This document shows, piece by piece, positions 21,601-33,403 of a DNA stretch of 64,000 nt; the first letter of the stretch is position 1, and the number at the start of each line of letters is the position of its first letter. A program made the translations under genes and the position numbers. The stretch is from Branchiostoma floridae (taxonomy: Eukaryota; Chordata; Leptocardii; Amphioxiformes; Branchiostomatidae), in NCBI RefSeq assembly GCF_000003815.2, contig NC_049987.1:11252229-11316228 (forward strand), written 5' to 3'. The notes beneath the pieces are model-generated. The model ran no database searches, was not told where the DNA came from, and worked only from the letters and a program-made list of their open reading frames with translations.

Positions 21601-24600
21601 CCGTGGTTATTTGAATACAACACTAGTATCATGACTGAAAAAGAAAGTCGAATTTGAGGACAAAATGCCTCCGCAGGATCGTTTCCACATGCTAGGCACT
21701 TCAGGAACACTGACCTCATTCCCTTCTTCAATTTCCTGCCATGTATCTGTTACCGAATTTGAACCAGTGGAATAAATACATTAGACAGAATCAGCAAGAA
21801 ATTCAAAATGATTAGTAAACAAAAATTCACAGAAACTGACAATATTTCGACGTACGTCGACGTACCTTTTTACATATTTTGTCAATCTCTTACAAGGCGC
21901 GAGTCGTCATCATGTTCACTACCATCTTCGAAACCAACATGCTTCTCAGCGCCTCCTTGCGGCTGAACACGACAGGGCAGTTCGTGTGGGTGGGGAGTGA
22001 CGGGTGGGGCACCACGACTGACGAGTTGTCCGGGAACGAGTTAGCTGCTCTCGGCGCCATCACCTTCCAACCGGCCACGTGTGAGGGGAGCTTCGCGGCT
22101 TTCCACGTCGACAGGAACAACCCCTGGCTAGGGGAGATGATCGGTTTGAGATTTAGCATATTGATACAATTACTAGTTATAACATTATGGTTAACACATC
22201 AACGTAACTCGATTTTACATCAACAGTCATAACTACGTGTAAAACACTAATCCAAGGTCACACAAGTGGGTCCAAAGTTGGTCTTGAACTTCATCTTCCC
22301 AACACCTATGTCATTATGATCCTTCCAGACGCTAAAAAGTTATGCTGACCACAAATATTCGGAAACACAAACACACAGACAGATAGGCAGACAGACAGAA
22401 AGAAAGAATGAATGAAAGAGAGACAGACAGACAGACAGACAGATAGAAAGAGACTCACACACACAAACACATACACACCAAGATATATATTTCCATTTTC
22501 ATGGAGGTAATTACATATTATTCTTCAAAATGGCGTTGTTGTTCCCTAGCGGCTGGTATGATCCAGAACACGACCTGTAACCTGACCACAGACGCCTGTC
22601 ACACCGTCATGGCGGCGGAGACAGACGATTCCATCGTGCACTACGTGAGGGACGCCGTGTTTGCATATGCGCATGCGCTGGACTCCATGATGAAAGCGTG
22701 TGGCCAGAGAGTTGACTGTCTTCTGGCATCTTCGTGTAGAGGAGTCACTTTAAGGTAATGATGGTGAATAGGACATTTTTTTCTTTTTCTTATGAATGGA
22801 CAAAAGTTCTATAATCTGCAGTCTTATCAGTAGTCGTTATACGCCTGTCACATTTGGCGAAAATCGATCGGACGACGATTCTGCACCAATCGCCCGAGCC
22901 TCCCTTATAATAATAACTTTATTGCACAACAATTGTACAATGGGTATTAAGTGACAAAGTGTTCAAACCATCTCGCTGCACGCACGCAACATAACATTTC
23001 TTCTTGTCTAAATGTAGTCTTAGGTGCAGGCTGGAAAATCATTTGATTTAAACAGGACTTTATCTATGCCAGCGATATATCACAAAAAATCGGAGCATTG
23101 TTGTATCTTGTTGTAACAGTGAAAAATAAAAGCTAGAAAACTATGTTTCATCCATCCGAATTTATCATCTTTATAAATGGTAACACAGACATTTGCCACA
23201 CTCCCACTGTTTCAATATCATTCAACAACTCTTACACATGTCTTCCCCACCCCAGGGACACTCTACTGAACTCCACGTTTGACGGCTCGTGCGGCCGGGT
23301 GAAGTTCGACTCTAACGGTGACGTCATGGGCAAGTATGACGTCAGGAACCTCCAGCGGCGAGCTGACGGCGGTTTTGAGCACGTGATCATCGGGAAGTGG
23401 GACTCCATCGACCGCTCCATCAGTGTGGACCTGGACAGAATCGTCTGGAACTGGACCCAGGCACCGACCTACCCATATAACCACGAGTATCCGCATTATC
23501 ATCATAAGCCCGGATCTTCCGGTAAGCTCTCTTAAAACCAAAACGTACGGTACATTGTAATAAGGCATTCTTAGAATATTCCCAAACCATCTGATTTGAA
23601 ATGAGATACAGTGAAGAGAATCAAATTCTCTGGAGATTATTAAATGTTCGAGAGGTAGTAGAGCAAGCAGCAATTCTTTTATTCAAGAAGATAACATGAA
23701 AAAATGCGAATAAAACTACAGAAATAAAGTGGCGTCGAGCTCAGATCTTAACAACTTATGTGGGTCAGCCGTCATCAGCTTGCATAGCCTGCCTAGGCTG
23801 GCCCAGTGTAATGATTTGTTGTCATTTTCAATAAATAAATAACAACTTATATCAACGCCGCCTCTTGTACAATGGAAAGTATCAAACAAGACCATTAAAC
23901 TTTGTAAATACATGTAGTAAATGAATAAATACATGAAGTTTTGCGTGAGTTCAAGCAGTGATTGGCACCGTCCGAGGTTATTTTCAGGCACAAAGGACGT
24001 GGACCCGTCCGACCCCGATGTTCTGTGGGTGCCGAAGTCTGTGTGCAGCGAGCCGTGTCCAGAGGACCGCCAGCGGGTCCAGCTGCCCAACCCGTGCTGC
24101 TGGGACTGCGTCCCGTGTCCGCACAACCACGTCGTGGTCAACGGGACCAGCTGCGTCCAGTGTTCGCTTCTGGAGACTGTAGACGCTAATGGTAGGAAAC
24201 AGGGTTGTAGCCAGCACCTGTCCTTCAGTCCTTTGGAGGAATTTTGCAGCTGGGGACTGAAAAAAGTTTTCCCCATTCCGTCCCCTGGGACAGACAAAAA
24301 TTGATATGTAAAGATATTAAAAAAACTGAAACCCATGTGTTCTTCTTCACCAAAACAGATGCCATCGAAGAGCTTTGTGTACAAGCAAAATTTGGACCTC
24401 ATAATGCAGGAAATAGTGTTTCAGAGGGTCTTGATTTAAACATTTTCTGGGACCCAGACCCCCTAGAAATGACGCGCAACGTCACGCCATGCCTTCGGTG
24501 CTCGATAGGATTCCCATTCAAAATCAAGGGGACTGAAAATGATTTCAGGCTGGCTACAACCCTGGTAGGGGATACCATTGAAATCAGATTTTTAGCCAGG

Positions 24601-27600
24601 GACAGCTGAGAATCTGTTCGACAGCCAAGGCAGTTCTTCCCAAGTCAATTGACTAGCTGGGTCGGCAAACTCTCCCTCACTGGTGGGTGTGCTTGGCCAA
24701 GGTCCTGCCTTGGCTTCCGAACAGATTCTCTGCCGTCCCTCGCTAAAAACCTGATTATATTTCTGGAGTAGGTTGGGGACTGGCGTTTTGCCTTGTATCT
24801 CAGCTTGTGAGCGGTACGTTGTTGCTTGATTGTAACATCCCATTTAGCAATCGGTTTTTACCAAGACATTAGCATAATTTACTTTACTTACGCTTGTTTC
24901 TGATCACCGTTTACAGAATGCGTGACTATCCCACCAGTGTGGCTCTCACACAGCTCCTACACAGGCACCATACTCACGGCCATCTCGCTAGGGGGCGCAG
25001 TCAGCACTCTAGTGGCTTTCTTCGTCTTCGTGACGCACCACGAGCACCCGCTCATAAAGGCGAGTCACATCATTTTGCACGTCTTAAAACTTTACGTGCA
25101 CTATCATATACATATTTGTGAATACATTCGCCATCAGGTCTTTTCTGATTTGTCCTACGTTCACAGTGCTTACAGCAGCTTGCACATAAAAAGTATAGAG
25201 GTAGGCACTCCTCAGTCTCGTAAGACCACAAGTAGTACTGAATTCTACACAATGTTATTGTTTGTTTTTGCGCATTAATTTGGGCGTCTTAATTCTTAGA
25301 GGCAAGTCTCTGCTTTTCTATCTCCCGTTTTAAACCTCTCCAATTTCTTTTTTTTCATCGCAAAAATTCCTGTTTGCTGAAAGTGACTCCCATGTTCATA
25401 TCAATGCCCTTCAAGTCCCATTTGATAACATCCTTAAAACGCAGGTGTATTTTGTACCTACACAGTTACTAGTGTTTTGTATTTCTATTTCTCCAGGCGT
25501 CGAACAAGCACCTGAGTCGGCTGATCCTACTGGGTCTGTTTGAAGGTTACGTTCACGTCCTGGTCATCTGTTGGAAGCCGACCTACGTCACGTGTCTCAT
25601 CAACAGACTGATGTTTGGGGCAGACTTCACTCTTATTTATGCACCGCTTCTCACCAAACTTAACCAGGTAAACCATAACTTAACCAGGTAAACCATAACT
25701 TAACCAAACTTAACCAGGTGAACCATCAGGATGTACACTCATCTACGCACCCTTCTAACCAAACTCAACCAGGTAAACCATCATCAGATTTTACACTCAT
25801 CTACAGACCCCCAAACTCAACCAGGTAAAACATAAAGCTTTACATTCAGCCTCTACGCACCACTTTTCACCTACCAAACTCAACCAGGTGGCAGTTTGAA
25901 ATGACCCAAATCTTATGTCACACATCCAGACCGGAAGTGTGACGTCAGTAATGGGTCAAAGGTGCTTGGAACATAATGTTAACTACCATCACAGATGAAC
26001 TTGCATTCCGGTATCGCATTCCGTTGAAACTGACCTGGTAATACGAAGTGTAAGGTTTGCCGTGTGTGTTGCAGGTGTACCGTATCTTCAGCGGTGCCAG
26101 CTCATCTGTCGTCAAGCCGAGGTTCATCGGGTCTCACGCGCAGGTGTTCATCAGTGTGCTGCTCGTCCTCATACAGGTATAATGACTTATCCTAATGTCA
26201 GTCTAAAACATGGCGTTCTCTCTTTTTTCCTCACTGCAGGCTATGGTATAGACATACCATTTTCTTCTACACCCATAAAATCCGATAAATAGTCGGACGT
26301 TTGCCGTCTACGTTACAAAACATAAACGTCACCCTGGGGCTGTACATAACAGTAGATTAAATCACATTTGTGCCACTGCTGACATTTTTATGAAGCCACG
26401 GGACATACTCTCAAACTCAAATCTAGCATTGATAAGCATTTTGCATGTGTCTGTATCACGTGTTTGTATGGAGTTTTAGGTCTGGTATTTCTAACTTGTC
26501 ATCGTATGCAAAAATGATCATCTCAAGAATAACGCTGGCGTGCCGTTGACTGTAATAGCGGTGTGTTAGAGAAACATTAATAATATCAATCTCCAGGCAG
26601 GTGTATCAATCGGGCTTGCTTTGTGGGTCTTTTGTGGACTTTATGACCTGTTCAGAAAAAAAAGAGAGGGGTGTAATATCGCTAAACAGGCCACACAATT
26701 CCCAAAAAATACAACTTCACTAAAACCTCAGAATATAGCGCGTACATAATTATACAGGACAATGCAATTGAGAAGAAATATTTCACAGGAGTATTTCGAT
26801 GCTGTCACCTATCCATGATCTTTGCATTAGGTAAACGTCCTCGCCATAGGTCTGTGGTGTTGTCGGACTTACTTAAATGGTTAGCTGTTAAAGGGGCATT
26901 CCACTCCAGAAGGGAGTCTTGTTTTTCAATAGATAATGTGTCAATGAATACAAAATCAGCCGAATTCACCTTGGGATGAATTGCGCAATGTTTGTTTTGT
27001 AAAACAATATGACACTCAATAACCCCATGCAGACCCTTCCCATGCATTCCCTATACGCATAGACACTTTGTTTATCGTGCATATTTTCGGAATAAATGAG
27101 GTTCGCTAAGCATACCGAGAAAGCAAATTGCTCATAAGATAGCAAAGAATACAAGAACAAGACGAGATTTCTTAGCAAACCTGAAATTAGTTTTGTAACC
27201 GTACCTAAAAGTTTTGCATTGTATTCAGCCATAGGATTAATTCATTTAGAGGGTACTCTGGGAGTTTAGTAGAAGACTGAATGCTTTTGAGGCACGTGGA
27301 GCAACTGGGTACTTGATCGTATAATGTGAAGTAGTATGCATATATTACTTCCTAAAATTGATATCTATCGGAAAATAACACTCCCGTGTGGAGTGGAATG
27401 CCCCTTTAAAGTTGAAACATGAAAGAAACACTTTATAATTGTTTCGCGACATTTACTATCTCCGTCATTGGAAACGAGCGATGAGTGAAATACGATAGTT
27501 TCAAACAAAGACCGGTATTGGCCGTTATCTGTCAAGGTTTTGATCCCATTTAACGCCTTACCGCCCTGCTATTGGTTGATCGCTCACAGTTCGCACGGCA

Positions 27601-30600
27601 ATCCCTCTCCTGTTACTCTCTACTGCCCAAACGATTTGCACTGACGTCATGTCTCACGCGGGTGGTCTCTTGCTCATTCAGCTAACTCACCGGATCACAA
27701 AATCTAATAACGTCGGAATATCAGCGAATCCATAATCCAAACATCCGTCACCCTACGGCTTTTATAAGTAAAAAATCAAGAAGTTTCACACCATCGAAGA
27801 ACGATCGGTAATGCTACGTGAAGCCGATGCTTAATGTCTCCTAGGAAATAAAAATATACACATATAAGTCCCTACTGTAAATCGGGTTTCCCCTGTGTAT
27901 CATTGCATTAAAGATATTTTCAAGAAAAATCTATAAACTGGCCGGTTTTGCAAAAGTAGAGGCTACGTGTGCTTATCAGTCTAATTGTTAGAAAATTTGT
28001 AAGAACGAGTTTGAATTGGCTCATTATTTGGAAAAAGAAGAAGTTTAGAAATTCGGCCTTTGTGACCAATGTGGGTCTCTAAATGGCAGATAGATATGTT
28101 TGTTTGTTTGTTTGTTTGTTTGTTTGTTTGTTTGTATTGCATACCCGTTATGGCGTTACATACCAGGTTTGTACTGAAGAGTACAAGTTTAATATCCAGA
28201 CAGCTTTAATTGATCTACTCACAACGGGATGGTCCCCTTACTTTGCGATAAGTGTGGTGGATTCTTTTACGTGTTTCAGCTGTGGATCTCATAAAACAAG
28301 GGACCTTTCAAGACCTTTAGGGGAGACGGTCCTAACTCCTAACCGATCGATGCTAGGTACTCATTTACACCAGAATAGAGCGAGGAAAGCCTTTGTCAAG
28401 TGTCTTTCCCCGGGACGGGGCATATGAACGGATTCAAACCCAGAACCTCTGGGTTACGGGCAAAACACCCTGCTGTTACGCCAGACGACCTCACATGGGC
28501 TTTTTGCACACTACGAAATTGCATTCGCCATATTGACAGTATTACATATTGTGTTGTGTCCAGCTTCTTCTGACGTCCGTCAACCTGATCCTGACCCCAA
28601 CAAAGGTCATGTCCGTGCCCACCGGAAGTGGCGACGAACGAGGAGTGGAGTTGGCCTGTCTGACGTAAGAACGTTAACAGTCAGCATTTCTTTTCTTCAA
28701 AATGATTCAGATAAGTTTGTCGATAGTAGGGGAGACACTCATTATCATGCAGGTGAAATTTCAGCTTCCTACAATAGTTATATTATAAGTGGGTCAGATC
28801 TACAGGAACTTGACAAGCTTCAAATCAATTCAGTTGCTCATAATAATCAGAACAACAAAATGAATTATTTCAATCATAGAAGGATATATGCCTTTACCTT
28901 TTTGCCAATTTTCAACACATTCTATGGAAAAATTAGCCTGTTATAAAATCAATGGCATTACTTTATGAAGGCTCTTTATAGGAACAGAAAATAACGTACA
29001 ATGATATGTTCATTTAGTACTATGATTTTACATTTGTCTATTCAAAGACTTTAAGATTATATGTTTGTCCATCAGTCGCGACAATAACTTGAACGAGGTT
29101 GTGGCCTCCATCCTGTACAACCTGTTCATCATCCTCCTGTGTACGTACTACGCCTTCAAGACACGCAGCCTCCCCGCTTGTTACAACGAGTCGCGATTCA
29201 TCAGTTTCCAGGTATATCATGATCTTTTGTTAAACGTTTACTATGTTTTCTAAAAAAGCGAACTGTTCAATTAAAAAGAAATGGCCGAAAACGAACGGAC
29301 TAGCATAATTCAACAGCACTCATTATTATGTATTTGTACCAAGTTTTCGTACAATTTGTGCATAGACCGTGTCACAATGTCCGTGATAAAAGTAAATTAT
29401 GTAAAATGTAAAATGTAAAACATTTTGTTTGACCCTACCTCTTCCGTCATGACCTCAATGAAATGCGGCCTGCGGGCCGATTTGAGCTTTTGTGAATAAA
29501 AAATGGTTCAAACAAACAAAACACAGATTGATAAGATACTTTTGATAAAAATGAAATATTATCTTGTTATGCCCACCAGGTGTACACGACTGTAGTTCTG
29601 TGGGTCGCGTTTATCGCAACCTACTTCTCAATGTCGACACCCATCAACAGGTAAGAGAAGATCCCCTTAACATAAACACAGTATCTTCCTGAAGAAAAGA
29701 TCCCCTTCACATAAACACGTTAATCTTCCTGCGCTGATCACACTGCTGCTCACCATTCCCTCGTTGTTTGGAAGAATGTCATACTATGTGGTATAAAATA
29801 TGACAAAGCTAGTGATTATCGTTCTGTACCCGTACCTAAAGATGGTATACTCACTGCACTTAGGGTATCAGTGCGGCATTGCGGGTTTCGAAAGATTACT
29901 CAACGAATTTCAGAGATAACTAACGAATTTTCCTACGTTGTGTCTATTTTGTTGTTTTCTAAGTCATACTTTTAGGTATTACGCAATATCTAAGTTATAA
30001 AAAAATCCGGCGAAAATACCACAAGAGTGCCGCAGTGGACGAACCTTGCACTGCCGCACCGGTGCCTCAAGTGCAGTGAAATACTAACTCAAAATTATTC
30101 CTGAGCAATTCTTGTGTCATCAGCACCGCTCAGAAGTTTGCCATAGTAATGACCGACACCATAGTCCCAGTAGTACCACTGATCACACATGCCCCAACTG
30201 CCGTGTGGAACGTTAACTCTGTGATCTTATCGTATTTGAAAGTCACCCAGCCCTCAGGAAATTCTGTCAATTCCTCTCGTGCTTGTGTTAATGATTAACG
30301 GACCTGCTATCGAGTTCAAGGTCGATCGTACCTTCTTCCCTTGCGGCGGATTTGTCAAAAAACAGTACAAACTGTCATGTCACATGTGTGCTCTGGTAGT
30401 AGACATAATTCACTGTGATTTTCCCCTCAGGTCTATTTGCCATGCCGGAGCCTTGATGGTGAACGACACCTCTGCACTGATCTGTTTCTTTGGCCCCAAA
30501 ATCTACGCCGTTTATAAAGGCAAATCCACCACGAGGGTTGGGGTCAGTGGATCTGGATCCGGAGTAAGCAAACATTTCTATGTTCACATTGTGACTTTTT

Positions 30601-31277
30601 GATGACTTCTTATCGACGAAACGTGCCTGTGACTTTATTTGGATCCACAATTACCTTGGCATTGTACTGTTAGTTATTCTCCCGGTGGTTCTGTACCTAT
30701 AATAGGCATTTATCAAGTTATATTTGTATGTGATGTAACGGCAGATGACAAGCAAGACCAACGGTACGTTTGAGGAATATTAGATGCCTAATGTTATTCA
30801 GGATGTACGTACATACATCCTCAACCTTAGAAAAAGACCACTTGAATTGTGTTTTATAATTAGTTTAAAACTTTAAACAGTGATAACAGATCGTAGAGCT
30901 CTGTTTATGCGTTATGCATCGTATTAGTGATACGTAGTTTACTGTAATACATGTCATATATACAGTCAAGTTAGGCCTAGCTATCTTTTTATCTTATACT
31001 TCCTATAAGCGATATTCGAAGCAAGCTTGATCTAATTGATAGAATTTTATTACTAATGCACTGATGGTTTGTATATGTATATTTGATTGCTTGATTGCTT
31101 GATTGATCGGTAGATTGATTGATTGATTTTCAGGTTTATAACGGATGCAGCACGACGCCCTGCCCGAGACCCCACGTGAGTTTCAGCCCGCCCTCCTCGG
31201 TGGACGCCACCCTGAAGCGGATAGAAACTGCCGCCACTGATGTCTTCAGTCTGCCGTCCACAAGGATCAGTGATTGA
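18664..31277 (+). CDS. gene A: divergent metabotropic glutamate receptor-like class C GPCR, 18 exons
   Basis: Seven-transmembrane receptor with extracellular Venus flytrap. Exons: 18664-18776, 19847-20071, 20620-20701, 20841-20936, 21219-21303, 21401-21528, 21897-22143, 22550-22754, 23256-23521, 23988-24191, 24917-25059, 25497-25667, 26075-26176, 28564-28664, 29076-29211, 29580-29650, 30431-30563, 31134-31277. Phases agree throughout: 883 aa. Signal peptide 1-19; ILGGLFPIHG begins the ligand domain; nine-cysteine domain about 502-552 from VCSEPC; 7TM about 560-825 with LLTKLNQ, FKTR and the PKIY end of TM7. Two introns (after exons 2 and 11) require GC donors. The tail is short (about 60 aa). 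It matches no single mGluR group clearly; the SDK/NWTYVS stretch is mGluR-like, but TM segments are diverged. Coupling and ligand are unknown. Confidence 0.92.
19612..19846 (+). repeat. 52-bp tandem repeat carrying four extra copies of the exon-2 acceptor
   Basis: Units start at 19639, 19691, 19743 and 19795; the authentic exon 2 starts at 19847, exactly one period later. Each unit holds a pyrimidine-rich tract, ccctaag, then the exon-like GTACAATGGYTATGACC. Because 52 is not divisible by three, splicing to any upstream copy reads into TGA within the following unit. Confidence 0.95.
19847..22754 (+). CDS. gene A exons 2-8: Venus flytrap ligand-binding domain
   Basis: Residues about 38-394. 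Aligned by eye with mGluR1, arginine R56 (in QRLLAM) matches R78, S126 matches S165, T149 (in SYISTS) matches T188, D169 matches D208, and Y197 (in GGYGFEG) matches Y236; S126 to Y197 align without gaps. D278 (SDGW) matches D318, but the residue equivalent to R323 is threonine (T283). The mGluR stretch after NPW is shortened (exon 7 ends NPWLGEMI). Cysteines 105 and 111 lie where mGluR dimers form their disulfide. Confidence 0.88.
22370..22490. repeat. imperfect microsatellite (ACAG/AGAA/ACAC)
   Basis: Purine-rich low-complexity tract of acagacag, aaagaaag and cacacaca runs in gene A intron 7, about 60 bp before the exon 8 acceptor. Confidence 0.8.
23988..24191 (+). CDS. gene A exon 10: nine-cysteine domain
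   Basis: Encodes eight of nine expected cysteines (CSEPC, PCCWDC, VPC, TSC, VQC); the ninth is in EC at the start of exon 11. In mGluRs this domain transmits flytrap closure to the membrane helices. The usual GWWPNADLTGC segment before the last cysteine is contracted to a few residues (ETVDANGEC), a clear departure from canonical mGluRs. Confidence 0.9.
24200..24564. mobile_element. hAT-like MITE inserted at the gene A exon-10 donor
   Basis: 365 bp with perfect 16-bp inverted ends CAGGGTTGTAGCCAGC. Flanks GTAGGAAA (24192-24199) and GTAGGGGA (24565-24572) look like a decayed 8-bp target-site duplication (6 of 8 match), as hAT elements make. The left flank is the first eight bases of the intron, so the target was the splice donor itself. 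No transposase. Confidence 0.78.
24584..24754. repeat. long imperfect inverted repeat in gene A intron 10
   Basis: Arms of about 50 bp, tcagatttttagccagggac... and its complement ...gtccctcgctaaaaacctga, around a 70-bp loop. It starts only 11 bp after the hAT-like element and may be a second MITE or part of a composite. Confidence 0.75.
24917..31277 (+). CDS. gene A exons 11-18: seven-transmembrane domain and tail
   Basis: Seven exons encode what gene B encodes in one. TM1 follows TIPPVWLSHSS; TM2 is LSRLILLGLFEGY; the second intracellular loop LLTKLNQVYRIFSG replaces LLTKTNRIARI; TM5 includes VVASILYNLFIILLC followed by TYYAFKTR, the conserved third-loop block; TM6 is VYTTVVLWVAFIATYF; TM7 ends FFGPKIYAVYKG. 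The tail of about 50 residues has no PDZ ligand; it ends TRISD. Confidence 0.9.
25640..25890 (+). repeat. tandem copies of the gene A exon-12 donor
   Basis: After the authentic donor at 25668, five more ccag|gt junctions follow at 25688, 25718, 25773, 25825 and 25888, each preceded by accaaact(t/c)aaccag. Later copies also carry exon-like cactcatctacgcaccc, equivalent to the TLIYAP codons of exon 12. Use of any downstream donor reads GTA AAC CAT ... TAA and truncates the receptor. Confidence 0.93.
26892..27405. mobile_element. TTAA-flanked MITE, TIR AGGGGCATTCCACTCC
   Basis: 514 bp with inverted ends AGGGGCATTCCACTCC and TTAA immediately outside both ends (26888-26891 and 27406-27409), as expected for piggyBac-type insertion. 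It lies in gene A intron 13 and has no coding capacity. Confidence 0.8.
28098..28134. repeat. (GTTT)n microsatellite
   Basis: About nine repeats of gttt in gene A intron 13, near a minus-strand SINE; possibly the microsatellite tail of a retroposon. Confidence 0.9.
28300..28500 (-). mobile_element. tRNA-derived SINE, minus strand
   Basis: Read on the minus strand: ggtcgtctggcgtaacagc, then ctgggtttgaatccg, then the body gaaagacacttgacaaagg. The first two fit pol III A and B boxes. It shares the 'ccggggaaagacact' body type with the SINE at 49650-49877 (cttgggaaaggcactt). It lies in gene A intron 13. Confidence 0.7.
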
Positions 31278-33403
31278 ACAGTTACCATTCAAACAAGTGG
31301 TAGATTCAAAACAAAACTATAGACATTTGATCAAACAAAACTGTATAAATCTTTACATTTGATTATAGAGGTTAAGTCGTCGTGTACCAAAGTAAACTTT
31401 CTCACTTAAATTTCGCCTGAAGGGTGTACATGTTCTCTAAATCTTGTTGTTATAGTGTATGAGAATGGTAAAGTTGTGGGACAGAATACCTATAATGTCG
31501 TACCAATTGTAGAAGGAAGTGTAGAATCTTTCTTTGTCACCGAGAGCTGCCTTAATCTTTTAGTCCTACCAAGGAGGTTGAAAAAGGAACCTTCAACCCT
31601 TTTCAACCTCCTTGGTCCTACAGTTCCCATGAGCAATCAAAACCTATAGGTAACTGAAGAAACTGTTGTATTTTGTCTGCTGGTCTCTGGGTGGCAACTC
31701 AACTACGTTTAGGTATTCCGTGATGGTTATTTGTCACTGTTGTCAGTACGTTGCCTTAACTTGATATTGTACAGTTACGAGACTCATTTGTTTAGTGCAA
31801 AAGAACCACAGCGTACACACAGCCGTTCGACACAAAAATAAGTTTACTCTATTTGTTTGGCACGTGACCAAAACCTGCACTGCCAGTGGTTACAATCAGA
31901 TGACAGGGCTACGGCATCACGTTTCTACTTCACCTTTATTTCTTCTTTTACTGTGACCAACTTGCATTTGTTATCTGACCACAAACCCATACGTACACCG
32001 AGGACGTCCAACATCTAACTTGTCACTGATCTTCAGACATATCTTCAGCAAAAGCAACAATAATGTAGCCCTTACACAGGAGTACCTAGCAGTTAGCTGT
32101 TCTCCAAATTTCTCTTTTCGATCTAACGTTACAGTTGTTGTTCGCATGTAGAGAGAGTAGACAGGCAGTGCAGTTTTTTTGGTGCAAAGAACCACGTCTA
32201 AGTGCGTACAAGTACCACATACAGGAACCTCTAGTCCACAAAAGACTACCTCAGCTGTCGTCGGTATTACTTTACAGACCATTAAAATCGTCCGGAACTA
32301 CGCACAACACGTGTTTTCTGTCATTCACTGATGAGCAAAGATATGCAACTGTGACCACCGAGTACAATGTAAATTTCATTTGTTAGAAGAAGATACATAA
32401 GGCTGTCGTGACTGTAATCATAAGTGTAAAAGCATAGAATATCTTTGAAGTAATGTGTACTTGATGTTTTCACCTTCACGTTAGATGTAATTGACCAGAT
32501 TAGATCATTTCATCTTAGAGGCCTCTACCAGAATCATTGAAAAACGTTTTGATACACGATATATAGTATCAGGATGTAAACGTAAGTTGACCAAGCATCA
32601 ATAACCATGTACCAATGATGTTGAATGAGGTATTGCATACACTTGCTTATCAGTTTATGACTTCAGGTATACCTGTAACAATTACCAGGACACGTCTTAA
32701 CTAAGACACAATAAGAATCTTGAACAGGAGAGTAACAACGTCATTGTTACGTCGGTCTTCGACAAAACTATTTTAGAACATCTCTAAAATTTGTACATCA
32801 ACAGTGTTGTAAACGTTTAACTTTACATGGAGTATAATACAAACCGGTTGCCCAGACAGAAATTTCTGAAGCATCCTCTTTACCATACACAAAATACCAT
32901 TACAAAACGACTTATTTCTATATAGGATTCTATGAAGTAACAACGTTCCTTTAGTTAATGTCTTGTTACACATTTCCCTCTGAAAAACAGATACGACATT
33001 AAAAGAGTTTTTCACATACAGAATCAATTACGTATGATATAAAGGACATAATAAAACTACCCTATGACTTACGATACTCTTCTCACTTTTGATTATTATC
33101 AATTATCATTGTTATTTTGAATGGAGTGCCAATATCTAAATATAGATTGGTCTGCAATATGTGTCAGCAATTTTGAAAATGTGTCAGATGTATGTCATTG
33201 TTCAAACCTTGGAAATGGTATGTCCCAATATAGCAAACAATAGGCGCTATGGATTTTTGGTTCCCATCGACACGCCTACTTTTTTATGAAGTGATAACAG
33301 CAATTCTTTACCTCTCACCTTCCACGGCCCTTTGCTTTCTTAATTGGTCCCAACAATCTCCCGTGTCAAAGACACCAGGTCATGATCATTTATATCCTTC
33401 ATG
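31278..33403. other. tail-to-tail spacer between the two receptors
   Basis: Holds the 3' UTRs. A hairpin with perfect 16-bp arms (ccaaggaggttgaaaa / ttttcaacctccttgg, 31569-31584 and 31600-31615) lies about 290 bp after the gene A stop. No exon or RNA gene is visible in the rest. Confidence 0.5.

Noticed and set aside
23716-24402. 228-codon minus-strand frame
   Set aside because: Antisense to gene A exon 10 and the hAT-like element; no homology and it crosses a transposon boundary.
25060-25145. Read-through of gene A exon 11 into KASHIILHVLKLYVHY
   Set aside because: The frame stays open, but exon 12 restarts with ASNKHLSRLILLGL, which aligns directly after the lysine; reading on would insert unrelated residues and repeat AS.
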